Shown here one piece after another: positions 1 to 8,526 of a stretch of DNA of 55,310 nucleotides. Under the pieces are notes generated by a model. That model was not told the DNA's origin. It was given only the letters and a program-made list of their open reading frames with translations, and made no database searches. A program made the translations under genes and the position numbers. Source of the stretch: an uncultured Alphaproteobacteria bacterium (GTDB lineage Bacteria > Pseudomonadota > Alphaproteobacteria > Rickettsiales > UBA1997); assembly GCA_949288805.1 (NCBI GenBank), contig CASELL010000012.1, positions 1-55,310 on the forward strand. The letters run 5' to 3'. Every line of letters starts with the position of its first letter. Position 1 is the stretch's first letter.

Positions 1-36
1 TATTAAACTGAAACAGTTATTTTTTATATTAAACAT
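1..36 (-). CDS. possible start of an unidentified gene (partial)
   Basis: An ATG on the minus strand at 34-36 opens a frame of 12 codons that runs off the window without a stop. A good promoter-like pair lies upstream (69-97). In many alphaproteobacteria rsmG or parA follows mnmG, but these 12 residues are too few to identify anything. The call rests only on the promoter and the open frame. Confidence 0.25.
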   Translation of the reverse strand, partial: MFNIKNNCFSLI

Positions 37-68
37 AAATTAATTATATCATTAATTAACTTGATTTT

Positions 69-97
69 ATGATAAAAATAAGAATGGGAAAAGTCAA
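69..97 (-). promoter_or_regulatory. sigma70-like promoter reading off the left edge
   Basis: On the minus strand a TTGACT -35 box (92-97) is followed after exactly 17 bases by TATCAT (69-74), one mismatch from TATAAT. It sits between the mnmG stop and the ATG at 34-36, so it would start a separate transcript after mnmG. Confidence 0.5.
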
Positions 98-119
98 GAG
101 CTTTTGTTTAGCGTCATAC

Positions 120-1946
120 TTATACATCATTTTTTTTCTTTAAAGCAACCATAATATTAATAATACTAGCAGGAGTAATACCCATAATTCTACTTGCCAC
201 TTCTATATTATAGGGTTTATGAAGTTTTAATTTTTCTTTTACTTCATTAGTCAAACCACCAACAGAATCATAATCAAAATCTACTGGTATTATCATATTT
301 TTTTCTTTCTCTAAAAACTCTATATCTTGTTCTTGTCTTTTTATATAAGGAGCATACATCGCATTAATAGCAACCTGCTCTTGTATCTTTTTATCAACAA
401 AATCAATATTAATTATTTTTTTAATATCTTCAATTGTAATATTAGGATTACCTAATAATTCATAAAGATTTCTTTTTACACCATCTTTTTTTATATTTAT
501 ATTATAACTTTCCAATTCATTAGGTGTAAAAGTTTTAGATTTTAATAAACTTTCAAAATCTTCAATTTGTTTTTTTCTTTCAAAATAAAGTTTTTGTCTC
601 TCTTCACCAACACAACCAACTTCAATTCCTAATTCTGTCAATCTTAAATCAGCATTATCTGCTCTTAAATACAATCTATATTCTGCCCTTGAAGTGAACA
701 TTCTATATGGTTCAGTAATACCAAGAGTAGTTAAATCATCAATCATTACACCAATATAACTATTTTCTCTACTCAATACAAACTCTTTCACACTATTGAT
801 TCCAGCAATCAAGCCCTGTGCTCCTGCCTCTTCATAGCCAGTAGTTCCATTAATCTGTCCAGCAAGAAAAAGATTTTTAATTTTTTTAGTTTCCAATGTG
901 GGTTTTACTTCTAATGGGCTAATATAATCATATTCTATAGCATAAGCATATTGTAAAATCTTACAATTTTCAAGTCCTTTAATAGAATGTATAAAATCTT
1001 CTTGAACATCAATAGGTAAAGATGTAGATATTCCATTAGGATAAACAATATTACTACCAATACCTTCTACTTCTAAAAATATTTGATGTCTTTCTTTATC
1101 ACTAAATCTAACTAATTTATCTTCAATAGAAGGACAATATCTAGGTCCCCTACCAACAATCTTTCCACCATATAAAGCAGATCTTTTTATATTGTCTTTA
1201 ATAATTTTATGAGTATCTTGATTTGTATAAGTAATAGCACAATCTATTTGAGGAACTAAAACTTCTTTATCCATATATGAAAAAGGTACTGGAACTTTAT
1301 CACCATACTGAACTTCAAGCCCTTCAAAATTAATAGTATTTTTATCAATTCTAGCAGGAGTACCGGTTTTTAATCGTCCAAGATCAAAATTATTTATTTT
1401 AAAAAACTTACTTAATTCTTTTGCTGGTTTTTCATGTATTCTTCCTGCTTCTTCTGTATCATCACCTCTAAAAATTACACCATTCAAAAATGTACCTGTC
1501 GCAACAACAACTGATTTACAAAATAATTTTTCACCATTAGCAAGAACAACACCTTTTACTTCGTTATTTTCTGTTAAAATGTCAACAACTTCATTTTCAA
1601 TAATATCAATATTTTTATATTCTTGTAATAATTCTAACATTGCTTTTTTATAAAGATTTCTATCAATTTGACATCTAGGCGACCACACAGCTGGACCTTT
1701 ACTTGAATTTAATATTTTAAAATGAGTCCCAGCTCTATCAGCAGCTTTACTCATTAAACCGTCAAGAGCATCAATTTCTCTAACTAATGTTCCCTTAGCG
1801 ACACCACCAATCGAAGGATTACAAGATAGTTCTCCTATATTTTCTTTATTAAAAGTAATCAAACAGGCTTTTTTACCCATTCTAGCAACAGCGGATACAG
1901 CTTCAATACCAGCATTGCCACCACCTATAACTATTGTTTGGTACAT
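120..1946 (-). CDS. mnmG: tRNA uridine-5-carboxymethylaminomethyl modification enzyme MnmG (GidA)
   Basis: This FAD enzyme acts with MnmE to place the cmnm5 group on the wobble uridine of several tRNAs. The N-terminus carries the dinucleotide-binding motif GGGNAG (about residues 8-13) followed by the CNPSIGG segment. Both family signatures are present: GRGPRYCPSIEDK in the middle and AGQINGTTGYEEAGAQGL near residue 365. At 608 residues it is close to the usual 620-630 and looks intact. Its start overlaps the end of the small upstream membrane gene by 16 bases, suggesting cotranscription. mnmE and rsmG, common neighbours, are not within the window. Confidence 0.97.
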   Translation of the reverse strand: MYQTIVIGGGNAGIEAVSAVARMGKKACLITFNKENIGELSCNPSIGGVAKGTLVREIDALDGLMSKAADRAGTHFKILNSSKGPAVWSPRCQIDRNLYKKAMLELLQEYKNIDIIENEVVDILTENNEVKGVVLANGEKLFCKSVVVATGTFLNGVIFRGDDTEEAGRIHEKPAKELSKFFKINNFDLGRLKTGTPARIDKNTINFEGLEVQYGDKVPVPFSYMDKEVLVPQIDCAITYTNQDTHKIIKDNIKRSALYGGKIVGRGPRYCPSIEDKLVRFSDKERHQIFLEVEGIGSNIVYPNGISTSLPIDVQEDFIHSIKGLENCKILQYAYAIEYDYISPLEVKPTLETKKIKNLFLAGQINGTTGYEEAGAQGLIAGINSVKEFVLSRENSYIGVMIDDLTTLGITEPYRMFTSRAEYRLYLRADNADLRLTELGIEVGCVGEERQKLYFERKKQIEDFESLLKSKTFTPNELESYNINIKKDGVKRNLYELLGNPNITIEDIKKIINIDFVDKKIQEQVAINAMYAPYIKRQEQDIEFLEKEKNMIIPVDFDYDSVGGLTNEVKEKLKLHKPYNIEVASRIMGITPASIINIMVALKKKNDV

Positions 1947-2155
1947 TTTTCTTTTATATATAAATTAATTTTTTTAAAAATAGAAAACAATACTATAAAA
2001 AGTAGAGTAAGTGGAATAACAATAAAAAAAGCCATAAAATAATGAAAAATAGTTATAAAAACAGTTAATAAAGTATTTAAAAACTTTTTTATTAAACTTT
2101 TTTTAAATACTTTATTACTATCTGTAACGTTTTTAATATTATAATTATCTTCCAT
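1931..2155 (-). CDS. small membrane protein, function unknown
   Basis: This 74-residue protein has one long hydrophobic stretch (about residues 28-62, rich in Phe/Ile/Leu) between a polar N-terminus and a Lys-rich C-terminus ending in KCTKQ. It overlaps both neighbours: the DUF4349 gene upstream by 11 bases and mnmG downstream by 16. This argues that it is translated as part of a tight operon. No family was recognised. A spurious frame cannot be excluded, but the double overlap favours a real gene. Confidence 0.5.
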   Translation of the reverse strand: MEDNYNIKNVTDSNKVFKKSLIKKFLNTLLTVFITIFHYFMAFFIVIPLTLLFIVLFSIFKKINLYIKEKCTKQ

Positions 2156-3005
2156 TTTTTCTATTTTTTATATAAAAATAACTCTTTTTTACCAAAAATA
2201 ATAAAATTATAAATAATAGTATTAAAGGTAAAAATGTAATAAAAATAATCAAACAATTAATCAATGCAAAACAAACCGAAATTAATAAATTTACAGCTTC
2301 ATTAATACTTTTTTTAATTGACCAATTATTATCAATATTTTTAATATTTTCTTCTATTGTTAAATTAACATTAGAATATTCAACATCTTTATCTATATTT
2401 AGATTACTTTTTTCTAATCTCTCAATTTCCAATTGAACATTATTTAATTCTTTTTCAACTGCTATTATATCAGTTATATTTTTAGCAGTATTCATCATAT
2501 TTCTTAATTTATCTCTTCTAGTATAAAGATTTTTCAATCTATTTTCATTATCGTTATACCTTTCGGTGTAGTCAATAGTGTAATAGCTTTCACTTTTTAC
2601 ATAGTTATCACCCTTAATATCTTTAATATAGTTATTAACATTTTTACTAGGAACTTTTATATTTAAAGATAAAACTTGGTTGTTATTATTTATATAAGAA
2701 TTGAAGTTTTCAATATAACCATTATATTTTTTAACCAATTCAGTAATATCTTCTTGATATTTTACAACATTATCAACAGATAAAGTCAAAGAAAAGTTTT
2801 GTGCTATTTTTTTGTTTGTAAAATCAACAGCAGAATCAAGAGCCATTGTTTTTGTAGCAACATAATTTCTAGCAAGAGGTTGTACTACATCATTTCGTAT
2901 ATTATTGCCACTATATAAAACTTTATACAGTACAAAAACAATTATTAAAAATAATATTATATTTTCTTTAATAAAATCATTAACTTTTTTATAAATATTT
3001 TTCAT
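2145..3005 (-). CDS. DUF4349 domain membrane protein
   Basis: This 286-residue protein has a hydrophobic segment near residues 15-27, a long extracytoplasmic domain, and a strong C-terminal membrane segment (about 240-272) followed by a basic tail. The central part follows the DUF4349 pattern: a beta-rich start with a pair of VKKYNGYIE-like strands, a conserved YTIDYTERYNDNENRLKNL region, then a coiled coil around residues 165-205 that ends in a YSNVNLTI strand. DUF4349 proteins are envelope proteins of unknown role. It lies 58 bases after virD4 and overlaps the next small membrane gene. Confidence 0.75.
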   Translation of the reverse strand: MKNIYKKVNDFIKENIILFLIIVFVLYKVLYSGNNIRNDVVQPLARNYVATKTMALDSAVDFTNKKIAQNFSLTLSVDNVVKYQEDITELVKKYNGYIENFNSYINNNNQVLSLNIKVPSKNVNNYIKDIKGDNYVKSESYYTIDYTERYNDNENRLKNLYTRRDKLRNMMNTAKNITDIIAVEKELNNVQLEIERLEKSNLNIDKDVEYSNVNLTIEENIKNIDNNWSIKKSINEAVNLLISVCFALINCLIIFITFLPLILLFIILLFLVKKSYFYIKNRKNGR

Positions 3006-3063
3006 AACAAAAATAACTGTAATAACTATAATTAATATATTTTATACAATTTAAAAAACAAGA

Positions 3064-4827
3064 TTATTTTTTATCTTCTTTTTTATTAACTTGTGCTATA
3101 TACGGAGTTTGTTTTGGAACAAAAGTTTGAGGTAATAATCTCTTTGTAAACATCTTATCTTCATAATACTTAATTTTATTACATCTAATAGGGTTTTTAG
3201 ATTCTATTAGTATTATTTGTTCATCTCTAGGAAGGGTAATAATTTCTTGAGGCATCAAAAGAGCTCTACTTGCTTTATTAATATTAACATTTCTAGATCC
3301 AGGGTTCAAATCTATATATTTAGGTCTATTAGCACTTTCGCTAACAATGGTTTTATTACCTAAGAGTTTAGAAATCATTTCAGCGGTAGTAGCATTGTTT
3401 GCAGCAAAAGTAATACGGTAAGAACAGTTGGACAAGAAAGAATTCATACCCGCATCTTTATATATATCCTTTAACTGGTCAGTATCCTGAACAATTAAGA
3501 ATACTTTAACTTTATAACCTCGGTAGTAAGCAATACCTAATTTAATTTCATTTAATTCACCAAGAGTTGGAAACTCGTCAAGCAACATCATACAACCAAT
3601 CTTCTCTTCTTTGGTAGGCATTTTTTGAGTAAAAATACTTCCTGCTTGTTGATAAAATATTTGTAATAATGGTTTTAACCTTTCAATGTTGTTTGGAGAA
3701 ATACCTACATACAAAGTATGTGGTTCTCTTCTAAATTTACCAATATTAAAGTGACTTTTTGAAGTAGCAGTATCTACAAAAGGGTTTGACCATAAACTCA
3801 AAGCAGAAGAAGCAGTAGAACAAACACCTGATCTTTCTTTATCTGCTTTATTTAAGAAAGCAGCCAAATTCATATAAGCAACAGGGTGAATTTCACCACC
3901 AAGAGTATCAAGAACAACAGCTAACGTGTAGGGCAAGTCTTCACTTCTAATCATTCTTAATGTTTCACCCAAAGATTTTTGTTTAGCTTTATCTGCGTAC
4001 AAATATAACATTAAACCTTCTGTAAGAGCTCTAGCTTCGTTAACCCAGAAATCTTCTTTTGGTAATAAGAATTTTGTAATCTTCATCACATCGTCTACTA
4101 ATCCACCAGCATCTCTTGCTACCCAGTCCATAGGATTATAACAGTGTGTAATACCTTGCTGATCGGCAGGGTTCCATAAGAATACTTTTTGTTTTAAAAC
4201 TTTAAATCTATAACCACTAGTTTTTTCATAGTTTTCAAGTTTAATATCATGAACTATAACAGATTCGTCCCAAAATAATAAGTTAGGAATTACAAATCCC
4301 ACACCTTTACCAGAACCAGTAGGAGCAAATAACAAACAATGCTGAAAAGAATATTCTACTAAATATTTACCTTTATATCTACCAAGCAACATACCTCTCT
4401 TCTCAAAAAGTTTTGCTTTTTTAATTTCTTGAAGAGTTGCCCAGTGTGCTTCACCATATTGGCTTTCTGGCTGTTTAAATGGTTTCCATTCAAAAATCTG
4501 TGTTTTATATTTATAAAGGAAATAAGCATACGTTCCAAATGGAATTAAAATAGATGATAAAACTTTTATAAAATAAGAAGAATAATTTGAAAATTGAGAA
4601 AAATTCGTTAAAACAAAACCAACATTCCTACTAAACTCAACGCTAATGACACTGTAAAACGCGGCAAAGTTTCTAGCTATAAGCAAACGTCTAACATAAT
4701 CTGTTCCTCTAATTAAAAGCAACAATAAAACACCTGATAATAAGTAAGTTATTATTAAAGTAACAATAATAGATAAGGATATAACTGTAAAGTTCCTTAA
4801 TGTAATAGCTAAATCGTTTTGTGCCAT
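3064..4827 (-). CDS. virD4: type IV secretion system coupling protein VirD4/TraG
   Basis: This hexameric inner-membrane ATPase receives substrates and feeds them to a VirB-type secretion channel. N-terminal membrane segments lie at about residues 13-40 and 88-105. They are followed by a GEAHWAT motif that begins the cytoplasmic domain, Walker A APTGSGKG (about residue 169) and Walker B MMLLDEFPTLGE (about 418). The length of 587 residues fits Rickettsiales VirD4. No virB genes are visible in the window, so the channel must be encoded elsewhere. The gene is divergent from a large unknown protein at 5006. Confidence 0.95.
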   Translation of the reverse strand: MAQNDLAITLRNFTVISLSIIVTLIITYLLSGVLLLLLIRGTDYVRRLLIARNFAAFYSVISVEFSRNVGFVLTNFSQFSNYSSYFIKVLSSILIPFGTYAYFLYKYKTQIFEWKPFKQPESQYGEAHWATLQEIKKAKLFEKRGMLLGRYKGKYLVEYSFQHCLLFAPTGSGKGVGFVIPNLLFWDESVIVHDIKLENYEKTSGYRFKVLKQKVFLWNPADQQGITHCYNPMDWVARDAGGLVDDVMKITKFLLPKEDFWVNEARALTEGLMLYLYADKAKQKSLGETLRMIRSEDLPYTLAVVLDTLGGEIHPVAYMNLAAFLNKADKERSGVCSTASSALSLWSNPFVDTATSKSHFNIGKFRREPHTLYVGISPNNIERLKPLLQIFYQQAGSIFTQKMPTKEEKIGCMMLLDEFPTLGELNEIKLGIAYYRGYKVKVFLIVQDTDQLKDIYKDAGMNSFLSNCSYRITFAANNATTAEMISKLLGNKTIVSESANRPKYIDLNPGSRNVNINKASRALLMPQEIITLPRDEQIILIESKNPIRCNKIKYYEDKMFTKRLLPQTFVPKQTPYIAQVNKKEDKK

Positions 4828-4853
4828 AAAAAAAAATAAAAAGTGCTATAGAA

Positions 4854-4881
4854 ATAATAAAACTAATTTAATAAATATCAA
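4854..4881 (-). promoter_or_regulatory. promoter candidate for virD4 and downstream genes
   Basis: On the minus strand TTGATA (4876-4881) and TATTAT (4854-4859) are separated by 16 bases, 27 bases upstream of the virD4 ATG. In DNA this AT-rich, -10-like hexamers are common, so the call relies on the -35 match and the position. Confidence 0.4.
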
Positions 4882-4945
4882 GTAATTTAATTTAATCAAA
4901 AAAAACAAATAAAAACAATTATAAATATAACTTTCAACCACAAGT

Positions 4946-4974
4946 TTGTATTTTAATATATAATATATTATAAT
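4946..4974 (+). promoter_or_regulatory. promoter candidate for the 1151-residue protein gene
   Basis: TTGTAT (4946-4951) and a perfect TATAAT (4969-4974) are spaced by 17 bases, with the ATG 32 bases further on. It lies back to back with the virD4 promoter candidate in the same 178-base divergent region. Confidence 0.5.
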
Positions 4975-5005
4975 AATACATACAGTAATAATTTTAAAAA
5001 ATATT

Positions 5006-8000
5006 ATGGAAAAAAGTAATATAGAGAGAATAAAAGCTATAAAACGAGGCCTTTTTTATAGATCTTTGAACGTTTCAAAAGAAGAATTGGGGGAGATAAT
5101 TGATAATATAAAAACACAAGAAGAAGTGGACTCTCTTATGTTTTTTTTGTTTAATTATTTTGATACAGATTTGATTATAAAACTCATAAAAAATAAAAAT
5201 ATTAATGGAAATAGTGTTTTTCATTTGTTGTCAAAAGAACAAATAAATTGTATTTTTAAAAATAATAAAGAATGTCTAAAAGACAAAGAAATAACAAAAC
5301 ATTTTTCATCAAAACAAATTAGAGATTATAATAGTGAAGATGTGATAAATATATTCTTAAATAATGATGGAACATTAGACTCAGAAAGAATAAATTCATT
5401 AGATATATTAGCTTTAAACCAACTGCTAGCAACAATTAATCCAAATTATATAGAAGAAATATTAAATATTTTAGAAATAAATAAAATAAAACATATAGAT
5501 AGTGAAATATTTAAAAAAATTAATAATATAAATATTCTTAATAATTCAGTGCTTAAAGAATTAACATATGAACAATTTAATTCTTTAAATAAAGAACAAA
5601 CAATACAAATATTGATAAAAAATAAAAAATTACAATATCTAAATGATGATATTTTAGCAAGAACAGATATAAATTTTAATGATTATAATGGAATAATAGG
5701 TAGCACAATAAAAGCTATTTCTTTTGGTTATCTTTATAGCTATAAATCAAACAAAAAAGAAATTTTAGAACAGGTAGAATTACTACGAGATAAAGCTTCA
5801 TTAGTTCTACAAGGTGACAACTTATTAAATACAGATCTTTATATATGTATAAATAAAAACAACATAAATGATTTTTCGGAACAACAAATAGTACAAATAT
5901 ATGAAAACGCCGAATTTCTAGATAAAGAAACTATACAGGCCACAAAAGAGGAAAAACTGCTAAAAGTCAAAAATCTTGGTAAAATTAAAGAAATGTTAAC
6001 AAAAGATCAGTTTGTAGCTCTATTTAAGAACAACAGATTAAAAGAAATTAATAGAGATATATTAGAAAAAATGTTTTCTGAATATATGAATCCAAATCTT
6101 TTTAATAGCCTTACAAATGAAGAAATAGCTAATAATATAAACGATATACATGGATTTTTAAATTTAGTTAAAGACGATGTTATAGAAAAAATAAAACCAG
6201 AACATATAACAAACAATGTTACGGCTCAAGAAATAGTAAACAGTAAAAATTTTGATAAATTAAGTGATCAAACAAAAAATCATATAATAAATACTTATCC
6301 AGAAATAAATATATATAACATTGATAACTTAAATAGTATTATTGAAAATGATAAAATAAACATGGAAGCAAAATCAATTGTTTCTTTTACTAAAGAAAGA
6401 ATGGACGAGCTAAGTGATAAATCTATAAAGAATATCTTAAAAATGAATCCAAGAACAGAAAAAAATAAAATAAAAAAAGAAGTAATAATGAAACGGGTAT
6501 TTGAAAACACAGACAATATTATATCTAAAAAAAGGTTAAAAGAAAAGATTACAGACTGTATAAATACAAATAATTTTAAAGACCTATGTACGATATGTAA
6601 TAAATACAATAAAAACAATGTAATTAAGATATTAGAAAAGGTTAAGCCAAAAAATAATTTTTATGGAAAAGTAGCAGAAATAGAAATTCTAAAAAATCTA
6701 GTTCTTTTAAAAGATGATTCAAAAAAAGAATACCATAATATGATTAATAAAATAAAACAATTATGTAATACGAAACCTAATAGTTTTGGTAGTTATATTT
6801 TTAAAACTGAATATTTAAATAGTATAGTAAAAGAAAATATTTTAAATAAAGATTTAAATGAAAAATTAATGGAAGAATCAATAGCTAATATTAAAAGTTG
6901 TATAAATACATACTATGGAACCTTAGAAAAAAACTCTATAAATAATGAATTGAGAGACTTATATTCAAAAGCACTTCTACAATATTATGATGTTTTGGTT
7001 GATAAATATAATATAAATATTGAGGAATTATATAATAAACTCGAAAATAATAAAATAACTTTAAACAGAGAAGAAATAACATGCTTAGAGGTCTTAAAAG
7101 AAGCTTATAATATTAAACCGGATGCTGTAAAAAAGGTAAAATCTTATGTAACACCAGTGTTGTCAATAGCATCAAAAATGGTTGCCGGATATTATGCAAC
7201 AAAAATTGTTAATAATACAACTAATTCAACCATTTTAAGCGGAGCTGTTGCTGGTGGTGCAGTTGCTAATATTACTATAAATGCTATAAATATAGCAGAA
7301 AGAAATAATTTTTTCTCAAATAAGGAAAACTACTATAAAAAAGATATAAAAAAAGAGTACGGTTTTTTTGATAATATTAAAAATTTTTTTCAAGAAAAAG
7401 TGGTGGTACCACTTAAAAAAATGAAAGCGAAAAAAATGAAAAAAAATGGCCAATATGTTAAGGGTATTTTTGGTTATAATAATAATGATGGAGAAATAAG
7501 CTATTGTGTTTATAAAAACAATGCTATAGATAACCAAAACAAAAAAATAGAAATATATAATAAAAACCAAAAAAAACAAATTAATAAAAAAATAATAGAA
7601 GATTATAGTAAAGAAAATAATAAAAATATAAAACTTGTAAATTCTTTAATGGAAATAAAAAAAGAAGCTTTAAAAATACAGTATAATAGAAAATTAGAAG
7701 AAATATATAAAGAATTTCCAGAATTAAAGAAAAATAATGTAAATTTATATAGTATTCTTAAAGGAGTATTGTCTTCTGGAGTAGATGTATTAACTCTTGG
7801 ACAAAGTGAAAAAATACATAATTGTTTTAACGATAATGAAAAAAATATAAAATATAAAAAATGTATGGATGCTTTAGAAAAAATAAATATAGAATATAAA
7901 AAAAATAAAGCATCTATAATAGAAGAACATGCTAAAAGATTGTTAAACTTAAATCCAGAAGAAAGGGAAAAAATAGATAATTACATGGAAAATGTTTTTA

Positions 8001-8461
8001 TAAAACCAATAAAACAAAAAAATAATGGAGACCTTGCAACAAAAATATATAATACATATGGAGTTGTAAACAATTATATAGAAGTTGATAATATTGGAAA
8101 AAAAATCAATCCAAATAATACCATTTTGTATTCTATTAATAGAATAAATAATAAAAATGTCAATAAAGCATGTGATGAAACCATAACATTAATATTAACA
8201 GATAATATTGATGAAGAAATAAAATTAAAAAATATAAATAAATTGGTACAATATATAACTAAACTAAAAGATAGAGGTATAGATATAACCAAATATCAAG
8301 ATAAAGTATGTTTTTTGATGTCAAGTCTTAAATATTTTAAAGATAGCGACCTTTCAGATAAAATAAAAGAACAATACGTGGAAAAAATTGAACCATATAT
8401 AGAAAAAACATATAAACAAAGAATTAACATAAAAAGAAAAGATATAAGTTTAAGTTGTTGA
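5006..8461 (+). CDS. large repeat-containing protein, candidate type IV effector
   Basis: The function of this 1151-residue protein is not recognised. It is rich in Asn, Ile, Lys and Glu and has no signal peptide. The N-terminal ~500 residues carry degenerate helical repeats built on an 'L-[ST]-x-[ED]-[EQ]-[IF]...F-x-N-N' theme, for example LSKEQINCIFKNN, LTYEQFNSL, LTKDQFVALFKNN and LTNEEIANNI. One hydrophobic, Gly/Ala-rich stretch lies at about residues 713-760 and contains SGAVAGGAVAN. The C-terminal part is helical and very basic, ending in a Lys/Arg-rich tail. It is divergent from virD4. A secreted effector is inferred from size, repeats, basic C-terminus and neighbour only; no enzymatic motif was seen. 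Confidence 0.8.
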   Translation: MEKSNIERIKAIKRGLFYRSLNVSKEELGEIIDNIKTQEEVDSLMFFLFNYFDTDLIIKLIKNKNINGNSVFHLLSKEQINCIFKNNKECLKDKEITKHFSSKQIRDYNSEDVINIFLNNDGTLDSERINSLDILALNQLLATINPNYIEEILNILEINKIKHIDSEIFKKINNINILNNSVLKELTYEQFNSLNKEQTIQILIKNKKLQYLNDDILARTDINFNDYNGIIGSTIKAISFGYLYSYKSNKKEILEQVELLRDKASLVLQGDNLLNTDLYICINKNNINDFSEQQIVQIYENAEFLDKETIQATKEEKLLKVKNLGKIKEMLTKDQFVALFKNNRLKEINRDILEKMFSEYMNPNLFNSLTNEEIANNINDIHGFLNLVKDDVIEKIKPEHITNNVTAQEIVNSKNFDKLSDQTKNHIINTYPEINIYNIDNLNSIIENDKINMEAKSIVSFTKERMDELSDKSIKNILKMNPRTEKNKIKKEVIMKRVFENTDNIISKKRLKEKITDCINTNNFKDLCTICNKYNKNNVIKILEKVKPKNNFYGKVAEIEILKNLVLLKDDSKKEYHNMINKIKQLCNTKPNSFGSYIFKTEYLNSIVKENILNKDLNEKLMEESIANIKSCINTYYGTLEKNSINNELRDLYSKALLQYYDVLVDKYNINIEELYNKLENNKITLNREEITCLEVLKEAYNIKPDAVKKVKSYVTPVLSIASKMVAGYYATKIVNNTTNSTILSGAVAGGAVANITINAINIAERNNFFSNKENYYKKDIKKEYGFFDNIKNFFQEKVVVPLKKMKAKKMKKNGQYVKGIFGYNNNDGEISYCVYKNNAIDNQNKKIEIYNKNQKKQINKKIIEDYSKENNKNIKLVNSLMEIKKEALKIQYNRKLEEIYKEFPELKKNNVNLYSILKGVLSSGVDVLTLGQSEKIHNCFNDNEKNIKYKKCMDALEKINIEYKKNKASIIEEHAKRLLNLNPEEREKIDNYMENVFIKPIKQKNNGDLATKIYNTYGVVNNYIEVDNIGKKINPNNTILYSINRINNKNVNKACDETITLILTDNIDEEIKLKNINKLVQYITKLKDRGIDITKYQDKVCFLMSSLKYFKDSDLSDKIKEQYVEKIEPYIEKTYKQRINIKRKDISLSC

Positions 8462-8490
8462 TTTTTTAATTAAATAAATCATTTACCATA

Positions 8491-8526
8491 AATTACAAGT
8501 AGATTGTTTATAATTTGCTTGTAATT
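8491..8526. terminator. inverted repeat between convergent genes
   Basis: AATTACAAG (8491-8499) and its exact reverse complement CTTGTAATT (8518-8526) enclose an 18-base loop. The repeat spans the stop codon of the minus-strand DUF262 gene and lies 30 bases after the stop of the plus-strand gene. It may end both transcripts. The stem is AT-rich and has no clean T-tract. Confidence 0.3.

Noticed and set aside
7316-7579. Very hydrophobic 87-codon frame opposite the large repeat protein
   Set aside because: It is the complement of Lys/Asn-rich codons, which always read as Phe/Ile on the other strand.
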